This document shows positions 25,442 through 34,042 of a DNA stretch of 64,000 nt, one piece after another. Made by a program: the position numbers and the translations under genes. Source of the DNA: Cyclobacteriaceae bacterium (GTDB taxonomy: Bacteria; Bacteroidota; Bacteroidia; Cytophagales; Cyclobacteriaceae); NCBI GenBank assembly GCA_022841475.1, contig JALHRJ010000018.1, positions 1 to 64,000 of the forward strand, read 5' to 3'. Below the pieces are notes generated by a model that worked only from the letters and a program-made list of their open reading frames with translations, searched no databases and was not told where the DNA came from. Positions within the stretch are counted from its first letter, which is position 1, and each line of letters opens with the position of its first letter.

Positions 25442-26149
25442 ATGACTCGTACCTATAAGGTTACATACAAGACCTATTTTAATGAACGTCTCAAAAAGGT
25501 TTCTTTTCACGGTGAAATCACCCATCCACTTTATGTTCAAGTGACATTCGACCGCAAAACTATATTCTTCAAGAGCTACTATTTCGAATTGTTTTCAAAA
25601 CCCAAGTACTTGCTGCTTGCTGCAGGTAAGAAAAAAAGTCCTGGTGTTGAGGACATAATTGCGATGGAGAATGAATTGATTGATTTTGTAATAGATAGAA
25701 CCATCGATGAGTATTCCTTAGACCGATTCAGGAAATCGTATTTGTACTATTGCCGTGATCTTTGCGATGTAACAGAGGATGGATTCCGCGACTACCTCTT
25801 GACATTCTTTAACGACAAAGGGCTGCCGAGACTCGGTGATGCAATCATGGAGGGAAGCCGGGAAAGGATACCATTTGAGGTTGTTCAAGATTTAAGGCTC
25901 GCATTGAAGCCGGATCTTTACAGTGAGCTAATCGAAAATTCATTTCATTACGCGCCTCCGTATCTCCCGCTGTACGGTTTTATGATCCAGCAAAAACGAT
26001 GGCCGATGATTTGTCTCTCCGCAATGGAGTGGTCAGACTCAAAAACAAGGATGGCCTTTAAGAAATACATAGAGGAGAAATACGCTGACCAGAATACAAA
26101 TTCTTTAATCGGCCAAATAGACACGTGGTTAAAGGCTTCTAAAATTTGA
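25442..26149 (+). CDS. Hypothetical protein of the mobile element
   Basis: 235 residues, no signal peptide or membrane segment. The first 60 residues are beta-rich and basic (YKVTYKTYFNERLKKVSFHG), with a helical remainder. I do not recognise a family. It is the first plus-strand gene after the divergent recombinase unit, with a 165-base intergenic region that should hold promoters for both directions. Confidence 0.65.
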   Translation: MTRTYKVTYKTYFNERLKKVSFHGEITHPLYVQVTFDRKTIFFKSYYFELFSKPKYLLLAAGKKKSPGVEDIIAMENELIDFVIDRTIDEYSLDRFRKSYLYYCRDLCDVTEDGFRDYLLTFFNDKGLPRLGDAIMEGSRERIPFEVVQDLRLALKPDLYSELIENSFHYAPPYLPLYGFMIQQKRWPMICLSAMEWSDSKTRMAFKKYIEEKYADQNTNSLIGQIDTWLKASKI

Positions 26150-26398
26150 TCCGGCAACTGGTAAGACAGACTTTTCCAAGATAGACATTCAATCCCCTTC
26201 ATTTTTTATTGCAAAGTTCGGCCTTGTTCCGGAACCCCGCCAAGAGAGTTCGGCATAAACGGGCACCTGCCTACGGCCTGCCTTCCCATTTATTCCGCTT
26301 CCTCTTGGCTTCTTCATTGGTCCTCCCGCAATAGCCGTTCCGGAAAAGTCCGGTTTGGTTGAGCACAAAAATGATGTTCAATTAAAACAAATACAGCT
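26150..26398. other. Intergenic region with palindromes
   Basis: No gene is seen in these 249 bases. It contains the palindrome GTTCCGGAAC near 26226-26235 and a second GTTCCGGAA near 26338. An inverted repeat GCCAAGAG (26239-26246) / CTCTTGGC (26302-26309) has a 55-base loop. This could be a structured leader of the following gene or a protein-binding region. No known motif was recognised. Confidence 0.4.
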
Positions 26399-26758
26399 AT
26401 GTTAGACTACATCTATCTCTCGCAAACAACTCCCTGTGACGAAGCTTGCGCACAGGTTGGAACGGACGACTATATGCACAACGCTCGCATTGAAGTTCGC
26501 GTGTACATTGATCAATTGAAACGTGCATTTGGAAATAACCCGGAAGGATCATTTTTCAAAATAGTTCGTTGTCCGCATGACTTCGGTACATACCTCGATA
26601 TCCGGTTTTATTATGACGATGAGGATCAACTCCATGTAAAGTATATGATGGAGATTGAATCTGGTTGCCACGAATGGGACGATCATTCTAAAATAGAATT
26701 AGTTGCGCGAAACTATACCGTCAAGAGTATTGATGAAGAGATTGATTTCTGCTGCTAA
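26399..26758 (+). CDS. Hypothetical acidic protein
   Basis: 119 residues, acidic, no membrane segment. It contains CPHDFGTYLDIRFYYDDEDQ and ends DEEIDFCC. Cysteines are at about residues 13, 17, 59, 90, 118 and 119. No family is recognised. A strong terminator follows 10 bases after the stop, so it is a separate transcript. Proteins with this kind of sequence are seen as single genes in Bacteroidota mobile elements, but no function can be given. Confidence 0.65.
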   Translation: MLDYIYLSQTTPCDEACAQVGTDDYMHNARIEVRVYIDQLKRAFGNNPEGSFFKIVRCPHDFGTYLDIRFYYDDEDQLHVKYMMEIESGCHEWDDHSKIELVARNYTVKSIDEEIDFCC

Positions 26759-26767
26759 TGCAAGCGA

Positions 26768-26790
26768 AGGGGGCTGGCCCCCTTTTTATT
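26768..26790 (+). terminator. Rho-independent terminator
   Basis: AGGGGG (26768-26773) pairs with CCCCCT (26778-26783) over a four-base CTGG loop, followed by TTTTATT. It lies just after the hypothetical gene ending at 26758. Confidence 0.9.
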
Positions 26791-26972
26791 CAGGTATGGA
26801 GGGCAAAAAAAGTTTCATTTTTAACGTGGCAACCCCTAAATTAAGGGAGGCTGTTTAGATAATTTTAATAGCACTATCTTTTTTACTGGATTAACGAGGT
26901 GGTCAAGTACCAACGGTTGCTCTGTGGTTACTGCTATTGGCCAAAAATCATCTATGAGAAATCATTTGCACA

Positions 26973-27533
26973 ATGCCTGATCATGTTAATAATCATGAGA
27001 TTCGAAAATTACTGCTTTCATATCCCAAGAGAGCCGTTAGGATTTTGTGCGATCAATATTACAACAGCCTTGTCCGAATTGCATTTAATCTAACCCATGA
27101 TAAGGAGGCATCGAAAGATATTGTGCAGGAGACTTTCGCTTATGTCTGGCAAAATGCCAAAGAACTGGGCAACTATCATGACCGATCCATTCAGCATTAT
27201 CTGGTAAGAATTGTGAGAAACAAATCCATAACCTATTACAATGAAAATGTACATCTCAGTAAAAAGAAAATAAGATTTATAAACGGCCATACATATGACC
27301 TAGCGCAAGACTCCATAGAATCAAAGATCATCCAGATTGAGGTGACCCAGGAAATCCTCGGCATAATAGCACGATTCCCCAAGAGAGAGCGCGAATGCTT
27401 GATGATGAAAATTGAAGACGAACTGGACAATGACGAAATCTCCGTCCGACTGGGTGTGGGTGTAAAGGCAGTAGAAAGGAGCCTGACGAGCGCTAAAAAA
27501 CGCCTCCGCAGGCGCTTACAGGCTAAACCTTGA
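26973..27533 (+). CDS. ECF RNA polymerase sigma factor of the mobile element
   Basis: 186 residues. Region 2 reads YYNSLVRIAFNLTHDKEASKDIVQETFAYVW (about 28-58) with IQHYLVRIVRNKSI. Region 4 reads IARFPKRERECLMMKIEDELDNDEISVRLGVGVKAVE (about 130-166). The C-terminus is very basic. The next gene is a FecR-type anti-sigma factor, but no TonB-dependent receptor follows. The pair therefore looks like an isolated regulatory unit of the element. Confidence 0.9.
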   Translation: MPDHVNNHEIRKLLLSYPKRAVRILCDQYYNSLVRIAFNLTHDKEASKDIVQETFAYVWQNAKELGNYHDRSIQHYLVRIVRNKSITYYNENVHLSKKKIRFINGHTYDLAQDSIESKIIQIEVTQEILGIIARFPKRERECLMMKIEDELDNDEISVRLGVGVKAVERSLTSAKKRLRRRLQAKP

Positions 27534-27599
27534 AAATATTTCAACCTGAACATAGGAAATTGGGTTCTATCTCTGAGTATAATATAGAAAGCCACCATT

Positions 27600-28157
27600 A
27601 TGGACAGAGTATCGCTTATTTACAAAGTCTTGTCTGGGGAAGCCAGCCTGGACGAAAAACAAGAATTGGATGAATGGATCACTAAAAGCGAAGCCAACCA
27701 GGAAGAGTTCGAGGATATCAAATTACTCTGGGAAAATTCGCCTTTACCCTCCGATACTGAGCAAGATGAAACTGGTTTTGAGAAAATCCGGCAACGAATT
27801 CAACAGCGATCCCGAAGGAAAAAGCAAATTCGCTCTATCCTTTACGCTTGCATCGTTGTCACTCTTGCGGTAATTCTCTTTCTGCTGTTCAGGCAAACGT
27901 GGTTTAGAAATCCGGATGGAATTCAATTTAATGATACCGGAATGAACGAAGTAATTAAGATGCTTGAGAATGAATATCAAATTCAGATCGAGGTGAATAA
28001 CCCGCAGTTATTAAAATGTCATTTTACTGCGACACTTTATAAAATTAAGGACAAACAAGCAGCATTACAATCAATCGAACACTCACTGGATGTCGCGTTT
28101 ATCTCCCAAAGCAAACGCAAATACAGCTTAGTTGGAAACGGGTGCTCAAGTTTATGA
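27600..28157 (+). CDS. Compact FecR-type anti-sigma factor
   Basis: 185 residues, about half the usual FecR length. The N-terminal sigma-binding part (about 1-75) has GEASLDEKQELDEWI. A basic stretch precedes one membrane helix at about 80-100. The periplasmic part (about 110-180) matches only the small C-terminal domain usually found at the end of FecR proteins (MNEVIKMLENEYQIQIEVNNPQLLKCHFTA). The central FecR beta domain is missing. Lost sensing or a different signal are both possible. It follows its sigma gene by 66 bases. Confidence 0.8.
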   Translation: MDRVSLIYKVLSGEASLDEKQELDEWITKSEANQEEFEDIKLLWENSPLPSDTEQDETGFEKIRQRIQQRSRRKKQIRSILYACIVVTLAVILFLLFRQTWFRNPDGIQFNDTGMNEVIKMLENEYQIQIEVNNPQLLKCHFTATLYKIKDKQAALQSIEHSLDVAFISQSKRKYSLVGNGCSSL

Positions 28158-28234
28158 AGGACTAGATTAACGCAAAGGATATTAAGTATCGATATGATTG
28201 AAAATACCGGCTCATCTAACCGGTCTTACAGGCC

Positions 28235-29410
28235 ATGCACCCAAGTGTCAGATATGAATTGCAGGAGTTGGAAAAACTCATTTCATCTGGAGATCAAACA
28301 ATCCTTGATGAAAAGCAACATTCTGCCCTAAAAGAAACAGTTGGAAGCGAGATAGAAAGAATAAAGCAAACATTCGTGCACGAGGTGTTCAGCTTCGAAG
28401 ATGAACGTCATCTGGAGCGCTACATCCAATACCACCAACAAGCGCTGATCAGGTTAATGGATAAAGCTGCATTGTTCATCCACACCGAAAGTCCAGCAGA
28501 TCAGAAACGTAAAAAATTCTATGAAGTGTTCTATGCAGGATTCGAAGGGCTCCTCGTGTTCATTGAGCGGCACTTTGCGAAATATTTTGATCAAGATGCC
28601 AAGGCACCTGAGGGTTACATCGATATGGCCCGAAAGGATGCAAGAGCCAATATCAGAAAGATTCAAAAAGCGTTTAGTGCAAAGCAAACAGACCAACGCT
28701 TGATTGACCTCTTGCTGCACATCCTTAAAAAAGTGGTGGACAGCAAATTGGATCAGGGAATTACATATCGGAAAGTAATGTACGCAAAGGAAGTGCAAAA
28801 AGAATTATTCCGGTTAATTGAAAGAGAAAGTGATGTGCAGGATTGGGACGATGAACTTCGCCAAATTATGTACTACCTGAATTACAACTCGGTGAAGGTG
28901 CTCACGTATCACGCTCACTACATTTCCTCTCTTCTCGATCGATCGGAAACACGGGCTGAAAAGATCGAGACGTTGTCTTTTGTTCTAAAGAAGATCAATC
29001 AGTCGCAAGTGAAACCGGGAATACGGTATAACCAAAATGGCAGTCCCCTGAAGGATCAACTGAACATTTATATTGCAGAAGAAATTGACTACCAGGAAAG
29101 ACTGCAGCAACTGAGCAATAGGTCATCTGACAGATCGCCAGACTCGTTCCTGCCAGGTTTCAAACTCAAGTTTGAAGCCTCTGTTTCGCAACTGGCTTAC
29201 CTGCTCAGGATTTTCATGGAAACAAAATTTATCATCAACAACAATTTAAGCCAGGTGCTTCACTTTCTTGTGAAATACGTAATAACAAAACGTTCCGAAA
29301 CCATCTCTTATGGAAGCTTTAGATCAAAATTTTACAGCGTTGAAGCCGGTACAAAAGAATCAGTTAGAAGCATGCTGGTTTCCATGATCCAATATATTGA
29401 TAGAGCTTAA
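28235..29410 (+). CDS. Large helical protein with RteC-like C-terminus
   Basis: 391 residues, nearly all helical, cytoplasmic. The last 90 residues (FEASVSQLAYLLRIFMETKFI, LVKYVITKRSETISYGSFRSKFY) have the spacing of the RteC C-terminal region, which ends in a similar polar segment. RteC of Bacteroides conjugative elements activates excision genes. The match is weaker than for the second RteC-like gene at 51708. A regulatory role is an inference from position and this likeness. Confidence 0.55.
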   Translation: MHPSVRYELQELEKLISSGDQTILDEKQHSALKETVGSEIERIKQTFVHEVFSFEDERHLERYIQYHQQALIRLMDKAALFIHTESPADQKRKKFYEVFYAGFEGLLVFIERHFAKYFDQDAKAPEGYIDMARKDARANIRKIQKAFSAKQTDQRLIDLLLHILKKVVDSKLDQGITYRKVMYAKEVQKELFRLIERESDVQDWDDELRQIMYYLNYNSVKVLTYHAHYISSLLDRSETRAEKIETLSFVLKKINQSQVKPGIRYNQNGSPLKDQLNIYIAEEIDYQERLQQLSNRSSDRSPDSFLPGFKLKFEASVSQLAYLLRIFMETKFIINNNLSQVLHFLVKYVITKRSETISYGSFRSKFYSVEAGTKESVRSMLVSMIQYIDRA

Positions 29411-29417
29411 CATGTTT

Positions 29418-29750
29418 CTAAAGGATTGACTTTTTCCGCTCACGACTTTTGTACGAATTTATCCAGCGAACGTCCTTACGCCATTGCACAAAACACAAGG
29501 CATAATGCTCATCGATCCGGCTCGTCAGTGACTCAAGGATTTGCTTTGTTTCTTCGAACTGTTTCAGAAGGATTTTCAACTCCTCTGTTTTTTGCATATA
29601 AAAGAACTGGTTCACTTGCTGGTGAGTGACTAAATCATTTCGATCATTTAGATAGGTAACAAGTTGCTGCATCCGTTCGATTAGCTTAGGCAACTTTTCG
29701 TGATCTATCATGTTAGTAAAAAGGCGTTTGATGTAACCAAACGAAAACAA
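29418..29750 (-). CDS. Hypothetical coiled-coil protein
   Basis: 110 residues from the first ATG. A start at residue 14 (MIDHEKLPKLIERMQQLV) is equally plausible. It is predicted to be almost fully helical, with heptad-like leucines (LKILLKQFEETKQILESLTSRI), and has a very basic end (KSRERKKSIL). It converges with the RteC-like gene, leaving only 7 bases between the stops. No family is recognised. Confidence 0.55.
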   Translation of the reverse strand: MFSFGYIKRLFTNMIDHEKLPKLIERMQQLVTYLNDRNDLVTHQQVNQFFYMQKTEELKILLKQFEETKQILESLTSRIDEHYALCFVQWRKDVRWINSYKSRERKKSIL

Positions 29751-29968
29751 ACAGGAACCGGACTATTTCCTTAACCTAAACGTATGAAGAAATTTCTATC
29801 GGATGCCTCCGAAGTATCCGGCCCTGATGTTTGCTATGGGTTATAACAATTACAAAGTGACGGTGGCGCGGTCAATACATAGCCCGCATTTTAAATTTCT
29901 TTAAAAAATTCAGAAATACTTAACCACAAAAAAGTTGATGAGTAGTATTGAACCAGATTACAAAAAAG

Positions 29969-30400
29969 TTAGCTGAACAACTTCTCAAGAATTCTTGCCT
30001 GGACAAATGGAAGATTCTCTTCGTAGAAAGTAGCCGCCCGGATATTGGTGAGTTTGCCCTCGTCATCAGGAATTTCAATAAAAAATTCGTCCCGCACCAC
30101 CCACTTTACCCGAATGTAGAAGTTGCTCCAATTAGAAATGACCTCATGAGAAAGCCCCTCATCGATTAATGATTGTATGAAGCTTTTTTCAACAACGCCC
30201 ACGCCCTTAACCCGAATGGTTCGTGAGCCGGGTTGGTTTGCCTTCAGATACAGTATATCACCAACTTTAAGTAATGAAACCGCTTCATATAAATCTTTAG
30301 CGCTTGCATCGTTCCAGCCAATGATAAATCTTCCTTCTTCAAAAAAACTTTCCTTCATCTCATCGCCACTCCAATTGGATCCTGCTCCATAGATTGCCAT
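29969..30400 (-). CDS. EVE/PUA-like domain protein
   Basis: 143 residues. The pattern FIIGWND at about 25-31, LLKVGDILYLKA at about 42-54 and VKGVGVV at about 64-70 resembles the EVE/PUA-like fold, which in other proteins reads modified bases in DNA or RNA. No nuclease domain is attached. It ends a minus-strand cluster with a helicase remnant, a small HTH-like gene and a membrane protein. It may once have been part of a modification-dependent defence gene whose helicase is now broken. That is an inference. Confidence 0.6.
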   Translation of the reverse strand: MAIYGAGSNWSGDEMKESFFEEGRFIIGWNDASAKDLYEAVSLLKVGDILYLKANQPGSRTIRVKGVGVVEKSFIQSLIDEGLSHEVISNWSNFYIRVKWVVRDEFFIEIPDDEGKLTNIRAATFYEENLPFVQARILEKLFS

Positions 30401-30427
30401 AGGTCGTTCATAGTTAATGCCCTGCCG

Positions 30428-30697
30428 TTAGACCAAAATATTCTCCACCCTTTCAATATGCTTATACAATAACGATGACGGGGTCCTATTGCTACCCTGA
30501 AAGACTTCCGGACATCCAAAGACGATGAAATTCTCTTTCGCCCGCGATACGGCAACATTAAGCATGTTTACACCCTTGTCAAAGAAATAACCTCCACCTA
30601 CGTTATTCTTCCCATAGACAGACGAAAATAAAATTTCAATTCTTGCTGCATCGGCCAGGGTATTCCGCCAATATTTAATAAAATTATTTGCTGACAT
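30428..30697 (-). pseudogene. C-terminal remnant of a UPF1-like superfamily 1 helicase
   Basis: 89 residues that match only the end of SF1 helicases. MLNVAVSRAKENFIVFG is motif VI of the UPF1/AAA_12 type. The Walker A and B parts are absent, and the sequence further upstream (30698-30750) does not continue the protein. This is probably what is left of a larger helicase gene after a deletion. A functional small protein is less likely. Confidence 0.7.
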
Positions 30698-30750
30698 GTA
30701 CAGTCGGTAAAAAGTAACGCGGGCGTTATCCGCTAATTAATTAGTTCAAT

Positions 30751-30957
30751 TCACTTTTTCCTCCTGTTGTAGGGAGATTGGTTTGTTGGCTTCAGTGAGA
30801 CACTGTTATTACTTGCGAACAGTCTTACGGAATTTTCAGTCCTCCCTAACTTATGAGCGATAAGCCCGGTTGGGGTATTTCCTTTTACCAGTTGATTGAA
30901 CTGCTTTTTATCTGCCGATGTCCATTCCTTTCCGTGATTCTTTGGAGTCTTAGCCAT
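30751..30957 (-). CDS. Small SANT/HTH-like protein
   Basis: 68 residues, basic. EWTSADKKQFNQLVKGNTPTGLIAHKLGRTENSVRLFA has the helix-turn-helix look of Myb/SANT or homeodomain-like DNA-binding domains, with a conserved ending SPYNRRKK. Similar small proteins occur alone in many bacteria. It could be a DNA-binding regulator. The following genes on this strand are a helicase remnant and an EVE-like protein. Confidence 0.6.
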   Translation of the reverse strand: MAKTPKNHGKEWTSADKKQFNQLVKGNTPTGLIAHKLGRTENSVRLFASNNSVSLKPTNQSPYNRRKK

Positions 30958-31051
30958 ATGGGATGTGTTTTTACTTGGAATTCTAATATAGGAAAAATGT
31001 TCTGTGATGCGTTCATTTTTCCGGAGCCGATTCCAAAGAAGTAATAACTAC

Positions 31052-31285
31052 TTATGGATTGGCAAAATACCAGACCACAAACAACAAGAGGCCAGCAATG
31101 AAAAGTAAAAAACTTACGAGTTTAAGAATTCTTTCACCCAGGGGGGTGAGTACTGAACTTGAATATGTCCGGAATGTTTCAATGCCGCTTTGATTTCTGC
31201 GGTAGAATTTCCGCCTGCCTACAAAGATGTATATCGCGATAGACAAGAACAGGCAGACGATAGCGAGTATAATTATCGTATTCAT
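31052..31285 (-). CDS. Small two-helix membrane protein
   Basis: 77 residues with membrane helices at about 3-22 and 56-74 and a basic linker (RRKFYRRNQ) between them. No family is recognised. It is divergent from the AbiE-type operon, with a 250-base region in between. Confidence 0.55.
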   Translation of the reverse strand: MNTIIILAIVCLFLSIAIYIFVGRRKFYRRNQSGIETFRTYSSSVLTPLGERILKLVSFLLFIAGLLLFVVWYFANP

Positions 31286-31440
31286 ATCTTGAATTTAAAT
31301 TTTTCCGTTGAACATCGGGACTAATAAAATCCGTTATGGCGTCCCTAATTCATTTAATACCGTTTTTCGCTGCCCTTTCCATGAAAAGGCTTAACGAAAC
31401 GGAAGGCCACTTGGCAATTTAACTATATTTCATATCTGTA

Positions 31441-31544
31441 TAAAGACCTGAAAAGTCCCTAACTGGATATAAAATATTATACATTTTTGTTATATTTGGT
31501 ATCCACTTAGAGACCTATAGAGTCCCTATTAAGATATGAAATAT
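31441..31544. promoter_or_regulatory. AbiE-type operator/promoter: two 37-base direct repeats around a -7 element
   Basis: Two imperfect direct repeats lie at 31441-31477 and 31508-31544. Both share AGACCT, AGTCCCTA and GATAT(A/G)AAATAT, at a distance of 67 bases. A perfect Bacteroidota -7 element TATATTTG (31491-31498) lies between them, and the second copy covers the start codon at 31536. AbiEi-type antitoxins repress their own promoters through repeated sites, so these are good operator candidates. A third CGTCCCTAATT occurs near 31345. Confidence 0.65.
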
Positions 31545-32381
31545 ACCAACCCGGCAAATATTCAAACGAAAACGCTGCTTACCCAGGGGTCGGTACTCCT
31601 GCGGCATTTTAATGATACTGGCCGGCCGGCATTTACCCTTCAGGAAGCTGCCGAAGTGCTTAAAAACTCCACCAGAGAGGCAACCAAAAAGCTGCTTAGC
31701 GGCATGGTTAAACGCGGGCTCTTGCTAAGACTCAAAGAAGGAGTCTATTGGATTATTCCGTATGATCAAGACCCCACTACCTATTTTCCGAACACGCACC
31801 TGGTAGTGAAATATCTTACCGGGAATGTCGGGTATTATGTCGGCTATTATAGTGCGCTGGAACTTCACAGCCTTATCACGCAACCTTCGTTCAGGGAACA
31901 GGTTGTGGTGAACAGGCAGGTCAAGCCGTCATCCGTAAAAATAAAAGGACACAAGTTTCAGTTCATATACCATAACCGTAACCATTACTTCGGAGCAGCC
32001 GAGTTGTGGGTTGATAGCTTCAACAAGGCCAGTTGTTCTGATCTTGAAAAAACCTTCATCGATTGCCTTTATAAACCCGACTATGCAGGTGGTATTAGCG
32101 AGATAGCCAAGGCACTCCATAAGTCACGGGAAAAAATTGATTACCATAAGCTGCTGAATTATTGCGAACGATTTAAAGCTCAGTCGGTAATCAAACGGCT
32201 CGGATTCCTGCTGGAGTTACTTAAAATTAACAATCCTATATCAGATAAACTCCATGCTATGATAACCCCCACTTACATTTTGCTGGAACCTTCATACGAG
32301 AAAAAAGGAAAGATGAACGGCACCTGGTACGTGCGGCAAAACATGGAACTTTCTGATATTCTATCACCTATTTTTAGTTGA
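31536..32381 (+). CDS. AbiEi-type antitoxin / transcriptional repressor
   Basis: 281 residues. The winged helix-turn-helix at the N-terminus (about 20-75, FTLQEAAEVLKNSTREATKKLLSGMVKRGLLLRL) is followed by the AbiEi body (YYVGYYSALELHSL, CSDLEKTFIDCLYKPDYAGG). AbiEi is the antitoxin of type IV AbiE systems: it represses the operon and counters the toxin without binding it. The toxin gene starts one base after this stop. Known AbiE systems act in abortive phage infection and in element maintenance. Confidence 0.88.
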   Translation: MKYTNPANIQTKTLLTQGSVLLRHFNDTGRPAFTLQEAAEVLKNSTREATKKLLSGMVKRGLLLRLKEGVYWIIPYDQDPTTYFPNTHLVVKYLTGNVGYYVGYYSALELHSLITQPSFREQVVVNRQVKPSSVKIKGHKFQFIYHNRNHYFGAAELWVDSFNKASCSDLEKTFIDCLYKPDYAGGISEIAKALHKSREKIDYHKLLNYCERFKAQSVIKRLGFLLELLKINNPISDKLHAMITPTYILLEPSYEKKGKMNGTWYVRQNMELSDILSPIFS

Positions 32382-32382
32382 G

Positions 32383-33183
32383 ATGATAACACCCAAGGAA
32401 CTGAGCGCGGCCGCGGCCAAATATAAACTGAAGGATACCCAGGTGGAAAAGGATTATGTTCTTTCCTGGATTCTATATGGCATCTCAAAGAATGAATTAC
32501 TTTTTAAGAGCCTTGTGTTTAAGGGCGGCACCGTATTAAAGAAAATTTACTTTGAAGACTACCGGTTTTCGGAAGACCTTGACTTCACCCTTATCGATGA
32601 AAAAATTACCAATGAAGAATTGCTAAAGGAATTCGAAAAGATATATGCTTTTGTAAAACAGGAAGCCAATATTTCGCTGAAATTCAAAGAACATGATGAG
32701 CATGAAAGCGGTAGTCTTGTATTTTACGCAAATTATGTTGGGCCGCTTCAGGCAAATATTGACAGCCGCGATATCAAGATCGATATCACACGCGGAGAAA
32801 TACTGGAATTTGACATTGACACAAAGCCATTGATTATCACTTACTCCGACTTACCTCCAGACTCTTTTTTGTTACAGTGCTATTCGCTCTCGGAAGTGCT
32901 GGTAGAAAAAATGGCTGCCTTGATGGGGCGTACCGAACCAAGAGATCTTTACGATTTCTGGTACCTGACCGAGCACGATGGACTTAAACCAAAAGACTGT
33001 CGTGGCGAGTTTGAACGAAAGGCCACGAACAAAAAGCATGATCCCACGAAGTTGGAAGAAAAAGTATTGGCCAAGGAAAAGAACTTTAAAAAAGACTGGG
33101 AAAGAAAGTTGGAAAACCAAATGGACGAACTGCCGAAATTTGATGATGTATTCAGAGAATCAAAAAGAAATTTTAAGTTTTAG
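32383..33183 (+). CDS. AbiEii-type nucleotidyltransferase toxin
   Basis: 266 residues. The nucleotidyltransferase core is visible in FKGGTVLKKIYFEDYRFSEDLDFTL (about 44-68), with GG and DLD motifs as in AbiEii/MenT toxins. VLVEKMAALMGRTEPRDLYDFWYL follows at about 168-192. These toxins transfer nucleotides, for example to tRNA acceptor ends, and stop growth. It sits one base after the AbiEi gene and 3 bases before a third gene, so all three should be co-translated. Confidence 0.9.
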   Translation: MITPKELSAAAAKYKLKDTQVEKDYVLSWILYGISKNELLFKSLVFKGGTVLKKIYFEDYRFSEDLDFTLIDEKITNEELLKEFEKIYAFVKQEANISLKFKEHDEHESGSLVFYANYVGPLQANIDSRDIKIDITRGEILEFDIDTKPLIITYSDLPPDSFLLQCYSLSEVLVEKMAALMGRTEPRDLYDFWYLTEHDGLKPKDCRGEFERKATNKKHDPTKLEEKVLAKEKNFKKDWERKLENQMDELPKFDDVFRESKRNFKF

Positions 33184-33186
33184 TGT

Positions 33187-34041
33187 ATGAAAACCTCCCT
33201 GTCACATCTTTCCGAAAACAAGCAATACGAGATCAGGCGTATTGTGGACATTATCCAGGAGGTCGTGAACCCTGAGAAAATCATTTTGTTCGGCAGCCAC
33301 GCAAAAGGCACGCAGGTGGAGCACCGTTACCAAACCAAAGACGGTATCATCCACGAGTACATCAGCGACTATGATTTTTTGGTAGTGACTAAGGACAACC
33401 CGGAAAAGACTTACGTACAGGAAAGCAAGATCATGGACAGGGTGGATCATTTCAACCCACCGGTAAACCTGGAGATACACGAGATTGACTACATCAACGA
33501 GGGGCTTAGCTGGGGGCAATACTTTTTTGCCGATATAGCAAAGGAAGGAGTATTGTTGTACGACAAAGGCACCGTTCAATTTGTAGAGCCTCGTGTCCTC
33601 ACTCCCAATGAAGCCAAAGAGATTTCGCAACGATATTTTGAAAAATGGTTCAAACGAGCAAATGGCTTCATCAGTGGAATTGATGGTTATATTTCGAAAG
33701 GAGAATATAATGTCAGTGCGTTCATACTTCATCAGGCTGCAGAATCATTTTACTATACAACCCTTCTGGTTTTTACGGGCTATAAACCAAAAACTCATAA
33801 TCTCGGAAAACTAAAAAAGCAAATAAAAAATATTTCGGAGGAAGTATTCCTGCTGTTTCCTGAAAACAACAAGTTTGAAAAGCATCTGTTTGATTTATTG
33901 AAAAGAGGATACGTTGATGCTCGTTACAAAGACGACTATGTAATAACAAAAAGCGAAGTGCTCGCCTTAGTTGAAAGGATTGAAAAAATGCGGACTCTTG
34001 TTGATACTGTATGTTATCAAAAAATCAACGCAACAAACTAA
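33187..34041 (+). CDS. MNT nucleotidyltransferase-HEPN fusion protein
   Basis: 284 residues. The N-terminal minimal nucleotidyltransferase (about 15-110) has LFGSHAKGT and SDYDFLVVT, giving the GSxAxG and DxD-type active site. The C-terminal HEPN domain (about 140-275) has FILHQAAESFYYTTLLVF and HNLGKLKKQI. The RxxxxH RNase motif of toxic HEPN proteins is not evident. MNT and HEPN proteins often form toxin-antitoxin pairs. Here they are fused and placed 3 bases behind an AbiE pair, which suggests a three-gene module. The role of the third gene is unknown. Confidence 0.85.
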   Translation: MKTSLSHLSENKQYEIRRIVDIIQEVVNPEKIILFGSHAKGTQVEHRYQTKDGIIHEYISDYDFLVVTKDNPEKTYVQESKIMDRVDHFNPPVNLEIHEIDYINEGLSWGQYFFADIAKEGVLLYDKGTVQFVEPRVLTPNEAKEISQRYFEKWFKRANGFISGIDGYISKGEYNVSAFILHQAAESFYYTTLLVFTGYKPKTHNLGKLKKQIKNISEEVFLLFPENNKFEKHLFDLLKRGYVDARYKDDYVITKSEVLALVERIEKMRTLVDTVCYQKINATN

Positions 34042-34042
34042 G

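Noticed and set aside
26899-27093. Plus-strand frame of 64 residues
   Set aside because: It overlaps the ECF sigma start in another frame and shows no conserved pattern.
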